The translations under genes and the position numbers were made by a program. From Nostoc sp. LPT (GTDB lineage: Bacteria; Cyanobacteriota; Cyanobacteriia; Cyanobacteriales; Nostocaceae): a stretch of 54,132 bases of DNA. The notes under the pieces were generated by a model, which was not told where the DNA came from, did no database searches, and was given only the letters and a program-made list of their open reading frames with translations. Shown here piece after piece: positions 33,476-42,865 of the stretch; position 1 is the stretch's first letter, and each line of letters begins with the position of its first letter. The stretch spans positions 1 to 54,132 of the forward strand of contig NZ_JABXKF010000160.1 in assembly GCF_017115165.1 (NCBI RefSeq), read 5' to 3'.

Positions 33476-36112
33476 TTAGATCGTTGGTCGTTTACTTTTG
33501 AGAACTTCTGTTGCTTTGTGTTCAGAAAGTGGGCGGTAGAATAAAAAGCCTTGTACCTCCTCGCAGTTGATAGATTTCAAGAATTCCAATTCCTCTTCCT
33601 TCTCTACCCCTTCGGCTGTTAACTTTAATCCCAAGCTGTGTCCCAAGGTAACTATCGCCTGGATAATATGAGCTACTTTGGCATCCTGCGTCAAATATTG
33701 AATAAAAGATTTATCTATTTTCAGATTGTGGAGTGGCAAAAGTTGTAGGCGCGAAAGCGAGGAATGACCTGTACCAAAGTCATCAATGGAGATGTAAACA
33801 CCCATCTGCTGTAGCTCCTCTAACACCCTTGTGGTAAAATCCAAGTCCTTAATCGCTGTGGTTTCCATAATTTCTAGTTCTAAAAAGCGCGGCTCTAGAC
33901 CTGTTTGTTCTAAAACCTTGGCTATAGTCTCTACCAATTTGGGTTGGCGGAACTGCTTCAGAGAAAGATTGACAGCGATCATAATTGGTGGCAATCCAGC
34001 ATCTTGCCATGCTTTATTTTGGCTACAGGCCGTCTGTAGAGTCCATTCGCCGATGGGGACAATTAATCCACTTTCTTCGACCAGGGGAATGAATACACTG
34101 GGGGCGACCAATCCCATCTCTGGGTGCTGCCAACGCAACAGAGCCTCCATACTAGTAATTTCTCCTGTGGCAATGTTCACACGAGGCTGATAGTACAGCG
34201 TAAATTCATTGCGTTCTAGGGCATAGCGCAAGCTCTTTTCTAAAGTCAGAAGTTCAGGATTTTTAGCACTTAGGGAAACACTATAGAATTGGTAGTTATT
34301 CCGCCCTTTGTCTTTGGCATAGTACAAAGCGGCATCTGCGTGCTGGATTAGTGTTTCGGCGTCAGGGCTGTTGTTATCAAGTAAGGCAATACCGAGGCTG
34401 GCAGTCACATAAAGTTCATGCCCTTGGAGATGAAAAGCATCTTCAAAGGCTTGTAAGATTCTCTGCGCCACCAAAGTTACCTCTTCAATATCATTGACTC
34501 GTGGGAGTAAAATCGTAAATTCATCGCCTCCCCAACGGGCTACAGTATCTCCGCCTCTGAGTGAGTCTTTTAATCTTTGAGAGACACTTTGTAACAATTG
34601 GTCTCCCAGAGTGTGCCCCAGAGTATCATTAATGACCTTGAAGCTATCCAGATCGAGAAAGATCACAGCTAAACTTTCGTCATTTCGAGTGGCGTTGGGC
34701 AGAGTTTTACTGAGCAGCTCATTAAATAGTAGACGATTGGGCAACCCTGTCAGCAAGTCATGGAGGGCTTGATAGCGAATCTTTTCTTCTACTTGTTGAC
34801 GCTGCCGCGCACCAATGATACTAGCGGCCATCGTCAAAAGAGTAGATTCTTCGTGCTTTGACCAATGACGCTCAAAGGTACAGTCTGCCAAGCCAAGATA
34901 CCCCCAGAAATCATTATCCAAGCGAAGAGGCACTAAGAGAAGAGATTGAATGCCATCTCGAATCAGGAATTCTTGTTCGGCGACAGGAAATTTTTGGGTG
35001 ATTCCGCTAATCGATTTGCCGCTAGAGAGAACTGTGTACCAACGGGCTAATCCAGAAGTTTGATAAGGCTGATTCTGCCAATGGTTACGGGTAGATTCAA
35101 TACAAGATTGTGTCCATTCAAACCGTAGGCTGACTGCCATTTCTTCTGTAACAGGATGGAGATGGTTCTCAAAGAGATAGGCACGATCTGCCTTGGCAGC
35201 TTCGCCTAGTACAGCTAGAGCTCGATCGATACCAGTTTCGTAATTCATTTCTCCTAGCAAATAATTGGCAGCTTCTGCAACTGCTTGTAACAAGCGATCG
35301 CGCTGCCGTAGTTCGGTTGTAGCTTGCTTTTGCTCTGTAATATCCCTAATAATAAAACTTCTAATTAAATCACTTTCAGGAAGATAGAGAACGGATTGTT
35401 CAAAAACTTCTGTACCTACTTCCACCTCCCGCACAAAAGAATTTTTTTCTAGATTGTTAACTCCAATCAAGAGTCCCGTTAAGATTGGGTGTTCTGTTCC
35501 AATTTCCCTAAGATTGGGAAACTTGATAGCTGCGGCTGGATTGAGATAAGTAATTCTTCCCTCGAAATCCATCTCAATAATTGGATTGGGAATGAGTTCA
35601 GGAAACGATGCTAGGCGAGCTAGAGCAGACTCACTAGCTGCTTCAAAGCTGGGATCGATAGCTAAGGTTTGAAAAGGATTGGCAGGACTGGCTTGCTCTG
35701 ATAAGAAACCAGATAAGTCTTCAACATCAAAAGATTCAGAAAATGCTTGTTCTGAAATGTTGGAAATAGCATAATATTTAGCCTGAGCTTTATTACTGCC
35801 AAAAGCAATAATATCTCCATGCCTAAGATTATGAGAAAAGCATTTATTACCATTTACAAATAAGCCATTAGTACTTCCTTTACCCTTATAGTTGCCATCA
35901 ATAATCTGGAAGCCGTATTGGTCAGTTTCTGGAACAGTTACTCGCAATAAAATTGCATGTTGCATTGATACTGACCGGGAAGCCAAGACAATAGTGTTTG
36001 CAGGATGCCGCCCCAGAGAATAAGTAGTCTCTCGTAAGGGGACAGTTCGCCGCCCTTCCAGGTCTTGGATGACCAACAGATGGCGTATTTTTTCCCGCTC
36101 ATTTCCTCGCAT
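33476..36112 (-). CDS. FHA-PAS-GAF-GGDEF-EAL cyclic-di-GMP signalling protein
   Basis: The 878-residue protein begins with an FHA phosphothreonine-binding domain (TYSLGRHPANTIVLASRSVS and GSTNGLFVNG, residues about 20-115). A PAS domain (NPIIEMDFEGRITYLNPAAA, about 176) and a GAF domain (about 270-430) follow. A GGDEF domain with an intact ARWGGDEFTILL (about 535) and an EAL domain with SMEALLRWQHPEMG, ELEIMETTAI, IDDFGTGHSSLSRL and AEGVEKEEELEFL complete it. Both synthase and phosphodiesterase motifs look competent. FHA input suggests crosstalk with Ser/Thr kinases. Confidence 0.94.
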   Translation of the reverse strand: MRGNEREKIRHLLVIQDLEGRRTVPLRETTYSLGRHPANTIVLASRSVSMQHAILLRVTVPETDQYGFQIIDGNYKGKGSTNGLFVNGNKCFSHNLRHGDIIAFGSNKAQAKYYAISNISEQAFSESFDVEDLSGFLSEQASPANPFQTLAIDPSFEAASESALARLASFPELIPNPIIEMDFEGRITYLNPAAAIKFPNLREIGTEHPILTGLLIGVNNLEKNSFVREVEVGTEVFEQSVLYLPESDLIRSFIIRDITEQKQATTELRQRDRLLQAVAEAANYLLGEMNYETGIDRALAVLGEAAKADRAYLFENHLHPVTEEMAVSLRFEWTQSCIESTRNHWQNQPYQTSGLARWYTVLSSGKSISGITQKFPVAEQEFLIRDGIQSLLLVPLRLDNDFWGYLGLADCTFERHWSKHEESTLLTMAASIIGARQRQQVEEKIRYQALHDLLTGLPNRLLFNELLSKTLPNATRNDESLAVIFLDLDSFKVINDTLGHTLGDQLLQSVSQRLKDSLRGGDTVARWGGDEFTILLPRVNDIEEVTLVAQRILQAFEDAFHLQGHELYVTASLGIALLDNNSPDAETLIQHADAALYYAKDKGRNNYQFYSVSLSAKNPELLTLEKSLRYALERNEFTLYYQPRVNIATGEITSMEALLRWQHPEMGLVAPSVFIPLVEESGLIVPIGEWTLQTACSQNKAWQDAGLPPIMIAVNLSLKQFRQPKLVETIAKVLEQTGLEPRFLELEIMETTAIKDLDFTTRVLEELQQMGVYISIDDFGTGHSSLSRLQLLPLHNLKIDKSFIQYLTQDAKVAHIIQAIVTLGHSLGLKLTAEGVEKEEELEFLKSINCEEVQGFLFYRPLSEHKATEVLKSKRPTI

Positions 36113-36987
36113 GGCTGTTCCTCAATTTCTCATACAATTAATATTTATGTCTTAGTCTAAAAAAGACTGCTCCTATAAGTCCAGAATTTTAGGCTGCACT
36201 TATGGTAAAATTTGCTTCATAAAAGTTCTCAATCATTTGCGTAGGCGTAGCCCGCCGCAGGCATCGCAAAATTGGTCTAAAAGTGTAGACCAGCCTTTAC
36301 CTTCATGATTGACCGCAAGCACTCTTCTTTTTATGGAATGAGTTGGCTAATTGTTAAATCAGTTTTTTTAATAGAAATTCTGTTGTTTTTTATATTCATA
36401 CATAAGTTATAAACTTTGTTACTTTGTCTACATCATCTAACCTTGTCTTTCTTAGGATACCCAGACTAACAATTCAAAATTAAAATTTCAAAATTATACC
36501 CTTACAGGCAAGCAAGCTAGGCGTAGCGTCACGTAAAGCCTGCGGCATAGCTACGCTTAGGGCACAGCCTCTTGTAGAGAAGAGAGTTACATGAGGGAAT
36601 TTCAACCCTGACTAAAACTGAACAAAGTCGGAGCCAATCCGTCTCCGAGCTAAGTATAGATGTTGGCGTTAGCCTCTCTCTTTAGGAACTAGTTATTCAT
36701 TAGTCACATCTTTACTTAAAATTTATAAAATACCTAATCTCCAACCTCATAAAGTTAGGGACTTTTTATGTCTTATATATTGAGTATTAGTCCAACAACT
36801 TAGGGATAATAGAGAGGTATGTTTAACTTTTCCTTCCCCTGATAATGGGGTTAAGAAAGTAAGCATTGGTTAAGCATGGTTGATGAGTATGAATTGATAC
36901 CTATTGTTTACGATTAAATGCTGAAAATAAGTGTTTTGAGCATTGGATGAGCATTTTAGAGAGAGTGAAGGCTGAAGTGTTGATATT
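36113..36987. other. 875-bp intergenic region with dispersed repeats
   Basis: It contains a palindromic gcgtaggcgtagcccgccgc repeat near 36238, a second GC-rich repeat cluster at 36510-36590 and the structured repeat at 36597-36670. A small hairpin (ccctgataatgggg) lies near 36838. AT-rich sequence precedes the GTPase gene. No coding region or known RNA is recognised. Confidence 0.6.
36597..36670 (+). repeat. Structured dispersed repeat, copy 1
   Basis: It aligns over about 70 bases with 40000-40073 in the same orientation, with shared blocks ccc-gact-aa, cggag, ccg-ctccg, gcta and tagatgt. The cggag and ctccg arms can pair in both copies although the loop bases differ. It lies about 320 bp upstream of the GTPase gene. 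Confidence 0.5.
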
Positions 36988-38388
36988 ATGTCGGTTTATC
37001 GTAATCTGCAAGAAACTCACTTAAATCGTGCCCGCGCCAGTCTCAGACAAGCGCTTTCTTGGTATGGATATCTTCGCAAGTCAGGACAGCTTTCATCTAA
37101 CCCAGAATTGGTAGGTTTGGTAAAACCAGAATTGGAAGCTTTGAATGCCACACTCAACAAGCTAGATTCAAACATCATTAGAATAGCTGTCTTTGGTTTG
37201 GTGAGTCGAGGAAAGTCAGCAGTTTTAAATGCCTTACTGGGAGACAAAATTCTGCAAACTGGGCCCCTAAATGGTGTCACCCAATGGCCGCGTTCCGTGC
37301 GATGGCAGCCCGGTGGGAAGGTACTAGTAGAGTTAATTGATACTCCCGGATTAGACGAAATTGCGGGTGAGTCACGGGCAGATATGGCACGAGAAGTAGT
37401 ACATCAGGCAGATTTGATTTTGTTTGTCGTGTCTGGTGATATCACGCGTACTGAGTATCAAGCACTGCTAGAATTAAGGCGATCGCAAAAACCCCTAATT
37501 TTAGTGTTTAACAAGATAGATCTATACCCAGATACCGATCGCGGAGTGATTTACCAAAATTTGCAACAACTCGGTGCTGGAAATCACGCCACGTGCTCCA
37601 CTTGGGGAAACCCCAAGACCGCAGTGGCTCCCCAAGCAAAGCTTCTACTCCCGGATGAAATTGTGATGGTAGCGGCGGAACCAGCAGCAATGGAAGTGCG
37701 GGTTGAGTGGCCTGATGGGCGTGTCAGTTATGAATGGGAAACACCACCACCGCAAGTAGACGAACTCAAAGAGACAATTCTGAATATTCTTAATCGGGAA
37801 GGGCGATCGCTTCTGGCTTTAAATGCACTGATCCAAGCACGGGATGCAGAAGCCGCGATCGCTCAAAAAACTATCGATTTACGCGAAAAGGAAGCTGAAG
37901 AAATTATTTGGCAATTTACCAAATACAAAGCTTTGGCAGTAATGCTCAATCCCATCGCCTTCTTAGATATCCTTGGCGGAACTGTTGCTGATTTAGCTTT
38001 AATTCGTGCTCTCGCTAGATTGTATGGTTTGCCGATGACTAGCTATGAAGCCGGGAAAATTTTAAAAACGATTTTATTTAGTTCTGGTGGCTTGCTACTT
38101 GGAGAATTAGGTAGTAGTTTTCTTTTGGGTTTAGGTAAAAGTACGGCTGCAATAACTAGTGGTGACAATCCCAGCAATATTACTGCTTTTGCTGGCAGTG
38201 CGATCGCTCAAGCTGGTATCGCCGGATATGGCGCATATTCCGTTGGCAAAGCTGCCCAAGTCTATCTCGAAAAAGGCTGCACTTGGGGACAATTGGGCGC
38301 TAGCAGTGTCATTCAAGAGATTCTCTCTCAAGTTGACCAAAACACAATTATGTATCGTCTGCGACAAGAGTTAGGTATAAAGTATTAA
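36988..38388 (+). CDS. Membrane-associated Era-like GTPase (DUF697 type)
   Basis: The 466-residue protein has a G domain with G1 FGLVSRGKSAVLNALLG near 69-85, G3 DTPGLDE and G4 NKIDLYP. A helical linker and a C-terminal DUF697-like membrane region follow (ILKTILFSSGGLLLGELGSS, AGIAGYGAYSVGKAAQVYLE). Members are common in cyanobacteria with unknown roles, perhaps in envelope or trafficking. Residues of about 196-215 derive from a palindromic repeat inserted in frame after G4. Confidence 0.88.
   Translation: MSVYRNLQETHLNRARASLRQALSWYGYLRKSGQLSSNPELVGLVKPELEALNATLNKLDSNIIRIAVFGLVSRGKSAVLNALLGDKILQTGPLNGVTQWPRSVRWQPGGKVLVELIDTPGLDEIAGESRADMAREVVHQADLILFVVSGDITRTEYQALLELRRSQKPLILVFNKIDLYPDTDRGVIYQNLQQLGAGNHATCSTWGNPKTAVAPQAKLLLPDEIVMVAAEPAAMEVRVEWPDGRVSYEWETPPPQVDELKETILNILNREGRSLLALNALIQARDAEAAIAQKTIDLREKEAEEIIWQFTKYKALAVMLNPIAFLDILGGTVADLALIRALARLYGLPMTSYEAGKILKTILFSSGGLLLGELGSSFLLGLGKSTAAITSGDNPSNITAFAGSAIAQAGIAGYGAYSVGKAAQVYLEKGCTWGQLGASSVIQEILSQVDQNTIMYRLRQELGIKY
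37580..37637. repeat. Palindromic repeat inserted in frame inside the GTPase gene
   Basis: A perfect 7-bp stem (cttggggaaaccccaag, 37601-37617) sits in a longer imperfect palindrome with ccac and gtgg arms and the common cyanobacterial motif gtggctccccaagcaaagc. It encodes CSTWGNPKTAVAPQAKLL and keeps the frame, between the G4 motif and the end of the G domain. Confidence 0.65.
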
Positions 38389-38501
38389 GATTTTTGAGTT
38401 GTGTTCCGAAAAGTTTCTGTTGACTTAAATTAACCAGGAAGTAAAAACTACCATATCAAGCTCGCTGACACGGCAGTTATAAACTAGCCGAAATTGTGCG
38501 C

Positions 38502-39722
38502 CTAGATTATGCCTTTAGCTTTGCCTTGCTGCTTAGATTTTTTGCCCAAGAATATACCAAAAGCACTAGCCGTCAATGAACCCAATATGATTGAGGGTTC
38601 TGGAACAGAAGTAGGTTTCAAAACAGGTGTCAAAAGAAAAGCATGAACAGGGTAATTACGTTCAGGGTCTTGAATAGTACCAGTACCGACAATTTGTCCA
38701 GAGTTGTTGATCCCATCTGCGCTTCCCAGAACCCAACCAGAATTAGCAGGAATGAGGTTGTTTAAATTGCTCATTTTCCCGTCACTATAGAAGAAGGGAG
38801 AGTCTGCATTACCAACTATCTGCCCAAAATCATTAATATCAGTAGCGTCGCTGTTTGTCCCCCCAAGTGTGCCTAAGTCTTGCAGTGTTCCACTCCCACT
38901 GTAGAGAAAGGCGTGGCTAACATTACAAGGGCATTCTTTTGGATCGTTTGGTTCAAAAGTTGCTCCAGTGTCTGCGCTACCAACGACCTGTCCTAAGTTA
39001 TTGATAGCAGAAGCTACACCTTTTTCACCCCCAAGTGTGCCTAAGTCTTGTAATGCTCCACTCCTAGTGTAGAGGAAAGGGTGATTTTGTCCTGACTGAG
39101 TTTGTTTAGAGCCAACTATTTGTCCTGAGTCGTTAATATCATTTGCAGAGCTTAATCCCCCAAGGGTGGTCAGGTCTTGTAATTCTCCACTCCCACTGTA
39201 GAAAAAGGCGTGGAATTCTCCTTCCTTGGTTTCTGCCGAGCCAACGACCTGTCCTAAGTTATTGATAGCATTAGCGACACTGGATTCTCCCCCAAGGGTT
39301 CCGAGATTTTGCATTCCAGTAGCATCACTCCAGAGAAAAGCATAATCACTTCCATATACAGACTTCTTTGACTCACCGACTACTTGACCAAAATCATTGA
39401 TTGCGTAGCCAGTGCTTGAGTTACCACCTAAAGTGCCTAAGTCGTCAGTTGCTGAATTAATTGCACTGTTAGGAGCCGTGCGAAAGGCGTTAGAGCGAAA
39501 AATATCAGTACTAGGAAGAATTGAGTTACCAACCACTTGACCAGCATTGTTAATGCCGTATGCTGCACTAAAAGCATCAAAGCCAGTAGCAGTAGGGTTT
39601 AAGGAACCAAGATCGGTAATAGAGTATAAAGATCCAGCAGCAGCCTGCTGGGGAATTGTAACTTCTCCGATGATTAAGGCGATCAGCCCGATACCTGTAG
39701 CGCCCAGAGTATACTTCAACAT
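38502..39722 (-). CDS. Exported HAF-repeat protein with PEP-CTERM anchor
   Basis: The 406-residue protein has a signal peptide (IGLIALIIGEVTIPQQAAAG) and about six HAF-type repeats with the pattern DLGTLGGxxSxAxxINxxGQVVG, for example LQDLGTLGGTNSDATDINDF. The C-terminal PEP-CTERM sorting signal is VPEPSIILGSLTASAFGIFL plus a basic tail. PEP-CTERM proteins are processed by an exosortase for export to the envelope or matrix. The function of HAF repeats is unknown. Confidence 0.9.
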   Translation of the reverse strand: MLKYTLGATGIGLIALIIGEVTIPQQAAAGSLYSITDLGSLNPTATGFDAFSAAYGINNAGQVVGNSILPSTDIFRSNAFRTAPNSAINSATDDLGTLGGNSSTGYAINDFGQVVGESKKSVYGSDYAFLWSDATGMQNLGTLGGESSVANAINNLGQVVGSAETKEGEFHAFFYSGSGELQDLTTLGGLSSANDINDSGQIVGSKQTQSGQNHPFLYTRSGALQDLGTLGGEKGVASAINNLGQVVGSADTGATFEPNDPKECPCNVSHAFLYSGSGTLQDLGTLGGTNSDATDINDFGQIVGNADSPFFYSDGKMSNLNNLIPANSGWVLGSADGINNSGQIVGTGTIQDPERNYPVHAFLLTPVLKPTSVPEPSIILGSLTASAFGIFLGKKSKQQGKAKGII

Positions 39723-40496
39723 ATTGTTATTAAAACTTTACCTTTATATTTTATCAGTATTTGCTCTACTTAAACGATCAAAAAATATACTGTGTTTCAG
39801 GAATACTCGTATTGGTACTTGTGTAAGGGTAGCTGCTTGGAGACAGTACAAGCTGTTAACAATTCACGCATTCACGCATTCAAACATTTTAGACATTTCA
39901 GACGAACGCGAGTGCGTCTCTAAGAGTTGAGAAGTGCCAACTCCTGCGGGGAGACGCCAAGGGCGATGCGCTCTTTAAGAGCGTTGTGGCAACTACGTTC
40001 CATTTAAACCCCGACTGAAATGGATCGGAGGCGGAGTAGCTCCGACTCCGCGCTACATGTAGATGTAGGGGTCTTAAACCCTTTAATTTACGATAAATTG
40101 GGTAGTTAGTTGTACAGATGAGTAGTTCTTTAGGGAGTTTTGAGTTACTAGAGACACGAGTGTTGAGAATAAATAAAAATTGTTTCGCCTTTGTTACCGT
40201 TTATAAGTGTTTATCAACTTCTATCAAGCTCTTCTGACAATTGACTGACATTCTCAATTTGGGATGCAAGATTGAGAACATGACCATCTCTACTAGCGAT
40301 CGCAACTAGTAGAATTCCCTTACCTTTTTAAATCAAAGATGACAAGAGGGTAATTCCCACTCACTTTTGCGAAAAAGATGGCGGTGTTTACCACTACCTC
40401 TTGTGGGAAGCCTATCTAAACTGGAAATGTGAGCTGACTGAGGTCATTGAAAGCTCATAGTTAATATCTATCTCTGTAAACAAAGGTGAAAGTATC
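39723..40496. other. 774-bp region upstream of cp12 with a structured repeat
   Basis: Direct repeats attcacgcattcacgcattcaaac (near 39865) lead into GC-rich dispersed-repeat DNA (39900-39990) and the structured repeat copy 2 at 40000-40073. The last 350 bp are the probable cp12 leader and promoter. I recognise no gene. Confidence 0.55.
40000..40073 (+). repeat. Structured dispersed repeat, copy 2
   Basis: It is the partner of 36597-36670. The sequence around cggaggcggagtagctccg can fold into a stem, and the downstream block gcta..tagatgta is shared. It lies about 420 bp upstream of cp12 in the same orientation. Confidence 0.5.
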
Positions 40497-40757
40497 ATGA
40501 CAACTACCTTAAACTCATTTGAAACTGCTGGAGCGGCAAATATTGAAGAAGCCATTACTAACGCCATTACTGAAGCCCGGACAACTTGCGATCTAGATGG
40601 CAGTAATTCTGCTGGTTGTGCCGTAGCTTGGGACATTGTAGAAGAATTGCAAGCTGAGAAAGCTCATAAACAGCAAGCAAAATCAAAGAAAACCTCTTTG
40701 GAAAACTACTGCGATCGCCATCCAGATTCCGTAGAGTGTCTAATCTACGACGTTTAA
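40497..40757 (+). CDS. cp12: CP12 Calvin-cycle regulatory protein
   Basis: CP12 is a small, partly disordered redox switch that binds GAPDH and phosphoribulokinase in the dark and shuts down carbon fixation. The 86-residue protein has both Cys pairs: TTCDLDGSNSAGCAVAWDIV (N-terminal pair, PRK side) and YCDRHPDSVECLIYDV (C-terminal pair that inserts into GAPDH). The core AWD-VEELQAE is intact. The start follows aaaggtg. Its 3' end overlaps that of tlyA by 4 bp, tail to tail. Confidence 0.96.
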   Translation: MTTTLNSFETAGAANIEEAITNAITEARTTCDLDGSNSAGCAVAWDIVEELQAEKAHKQQAKSKKTSLENYCDRHPDSVECLIYDV

Positions 40758-41572
40758 CTCTTCCGTAAATCAGTTGTCGCTGATTGCGTTATTTGCTTAA
40801 TTGCTTCTAAATCAAGTGGTGGTGTTTCACTTTCCATTGCCAACCACAACAGATATTCGATATTCCCAGCAGGGCCAGTGATCGGCGACCAAGTTAAGCC
40901 TTTGTATTTCCACCCTAATTTGTGGGCGGCTTGCAACACCTGGAAAATGGCATCAGCTTGGTCGTTTGGATCGCGTACAACACCTTTTTTACCCACACGG
41001 GATCTGCCAACTTCAAACTGTGGCTTGACTAATAACACAACTTCTCGGTTTGCTTGAGTTAGTTGCCATAAAGCAGGCAGAATCTTAGTTAAAGAAATAA
41101 ACGATACATCAACTACCGCCAAATCAGGAATCGCGTCATTGTCGCCATATAACTCATCTGGTCCTAGTTGTCGTAAATTGGTGCGTTCCCGCAAAATCAC
41201 CCGTGGATCGTTTCGCAACCGCCAGTCCACTTGTCCGTAACCGACATCAATACCGTAAACTTGTTTTGCTCCAGCTTGCAAAAGACAATCAGTAAAACCA
41301 CCAGTAGAAATCCCACCATCTAAACAAATGCGCTCGGCTACAGGAATGGCAAATACTGACAAAGCTTTGGAGAGTTTTTCACCGCCTCTAGAAACAAAAG
41401 GCGATCGCTCTTTAATATTTATTCGAGCTGTAATATCAACTTCAGTACCAGGTTTATCAACTAACTGCTGATTAACAGTAACTTCTCCCGCCTGAATTAA
41501 CCGTTGTGCTAAGGCGCGAGAAGAACATAAATTTAGCTCTACTAATAGTGTGTCGAGTCGCTGTTTAGCCAA
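40754..41572 (-). CDS. tlyA: TlyA-family rRNA methyltransferase (S4 + FtsJ domains)
   Basis: TlyA proteins 2'-O-methylate rRNA in species studied. The 272-residue protein has an N-terminal S4 RNA-binding domain (QRLDTLLVELNLCSSRALAQ) and an FtsJ-like methyltransferase domain with the SAM motif LDGGISTGGFTDCLLQAGA and later LLVKPQFEVGR. The start codon is TTG at 41570-41572, directly abutting the stop of the broken DUF29 gene upstream, so they were probably one transcription unit. Confidence 0.9.
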   Translation of the reverse strand: MAKQRLDTLLVELNLCSSRALAQRLIQAGEVTVNQQLVDKPGTEVDITARINIKERSPFVSRGGEKLSKALSVFAIPVAERICLDGGISTGGFTDCLLQAGAKQVYGIDVGYGQVDWRLRNDPRVILRERTNLRQLGPDELYGDNDAIPDLAVVDVSFISLTKILPALWQLTQANREVVLLVKPQFEVGRSRVGKKGVVRDPNDQADAIFQVLQAAHKLGWKYKGLTWSPITGPAGNIEYLLWLAMESETPPLDLEAIKQITQSATTDLRKS

Positions 41573-42007
41573 TTAACTAGACTCTCCTGGTAAGATTAAA
41601 ACCAAAGCACGATTAATAATTTCTTCTTGGTTAACCAGCTTTTCTAATTCTTGGGCTTCATAATGACCTTCTTCTACTTTTAGAGAAGCCTCATCAATGG
41701 CATTTAAATAGGCTTCTGCTAAGATTTCTAACAATTATTCTGGCGTGAGATAATAGTCCCCAGCTTTGCGTCGCTTATTTTCCCGCTGAATTTCGCGAAC
41801 TGAATTCCGAATTGAGACTTCCCAAGAGCGAGTCGTGCGATTTTCAGGTTGTTGTTTAATCAGATGCAACAATAAAATTACTGCATAGCTACGAATCGTT
41901 TTGATTATGTCATTTCGGCTCATTTCCTCTAATTCTTCAAGTATAATCAATGCTCCTTGAACATCGCCCTTAATAAGTAAGTCTTTCAGGGTTAATAATT
42001 CTTCCAT
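41573..42007 (-). pseudogene. DUF29-family gene split by an in-frame stop
   Basis: From the ATG at 42007 the frame reads MEELLTLKDLLIKGDVQGAL through RRKAGDYYLTPE, then TAA at 41735-41737. It then continues in the same frame for 53 codons (LLEILAEAYLNAIDEASLKV to LVLILPGESS) with a normal stop at 41573. DUF29 proteins have both parts as one chain. The stop therefore looks like a single-base nonsense change (GAA or CAA to TAA), or a sequencing error. Confidence 0.8.
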
Positions 42008-42143
42008 AATCAGTGCCTCAAACATCGGCAACTTCTATTGTGGCTGATGACGGTTCTGGTTCAGATAACATAAGCTAATGCGTTTAATCTAGCGATCGCT
42101 ACTTAAATGTATTATTCTTTTGGAATACACGACATCAAAATAA

Positions 42144-42622
42144 TTAAGATACAGCAAAATCCGTGTATTGCCGTAGTTCAGCAGGATGGAAACCCAAGAC
42201 AATATCTTTGTGCAAAATACCCGCTTCTAATAATGCCTCTGCTACTGGCTGGGAAGTACCATCATATTGAATCCACACTTTATCATTAATAATATCTATA
42301 TTAGGACTTACGCAAAAATCGCCCAAAAGCTTAATTTGTCGAACCGCCAAGACGAGGCAGTGCGTTGGGCGGCTCTGCCGACTTGAAGCAACTGCCGTGC
42401 CAAGAACGCCAAGAATTCGTAGAGTGTGCGTAAGTCCTATATATGTACCACCGAACCATGTACGCGGCGCACTCCATCCCAGCCAATGTGTAACACTTCG
42501 TAGTGGTCTCGCTCCGAGTCTATGACTGCTTCTGTCTCTATTTGACCGTTAGCAGGCTTGTGACTAGCATAGTCAAATATCAACTGACGAATAATTTCAC
42601 GATACCGAGCTAGCTTATCCAT
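42144..42622 (-). pseudogene. xisI: xisI disrupted by a miniature element
   Basis: XisI is one of the factors required for fdxN-element excision in Anabaena; related copies are widespread in cyanobacteria. Codons 1-61 (MDKLARYREIIRQLIFDYAS to GSVVHI) run from 42622 and stop at TAG formed by the end of a 138-bp element. The rest of the gene (DIINDKVWIQYDGTSQPVAE to YTDFAVS) resumes beyond it at about 42296. Joined, the two give 111 residues, the normal XisI length. The C-terminal half shows no other damage, so the insertion may be recent. Confidence 0.88.
42302..42439. mobile_element. 138-bp MITE inside xisI with perfect 13-bp ends and target duplication
   Basis: Ends taggacttacgca and its reverse complement are perfect over 13 bp. 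Flanks tatat (42297-42301 and 42440-42444) are a direct duplication of up to 5 bp; removing the element and one copy restores the xisI frame exactly. The inside is GC-rich and has no coding capacity. Confidence 0.88.
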
Positions 42623-42780
42623 CTGATAATCCTTTCTAGTTGCTCGTCAAAGACAATTAGGTTTATTCCTATACTATTAAGAATTAGCTGACCAAAGCGT
42701 TCGGAAAATATACCTTCGTAAACCCGCTTGGGAACTTTGCGGGTAAAAGCTTGAATAAAGCCCTTCTCAACGTCTAGAGT
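42610..42780 (-). pseudogene. xisH: 3' remnant of xisH
   Basis: The reverse strand reads 56 codons (VEKGFIQAFTRKVPKRVYEG, IFSERFGQLILNSIGINLIV, DEQLERIIRWIS) to a TAG that overlaps the xisI start, the usual xisH-xisI arrangement. The N-terminal two thirds, including the nuclease-like core, are absent: an in-frame TGA and dispersed repeat DNA (gcgatcgctccataaaacc) lie just upstream. It is a truncated relic. Confidence 0.82.
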
Positions 42781-42865
42781 TCACAAAAAAGCGATCGCTC
42801 CATAAAACCAAAGTGCGATCGCTATTTAAATTTATGTCGGGGCAGACACCTTGCCCACCTAAAAT

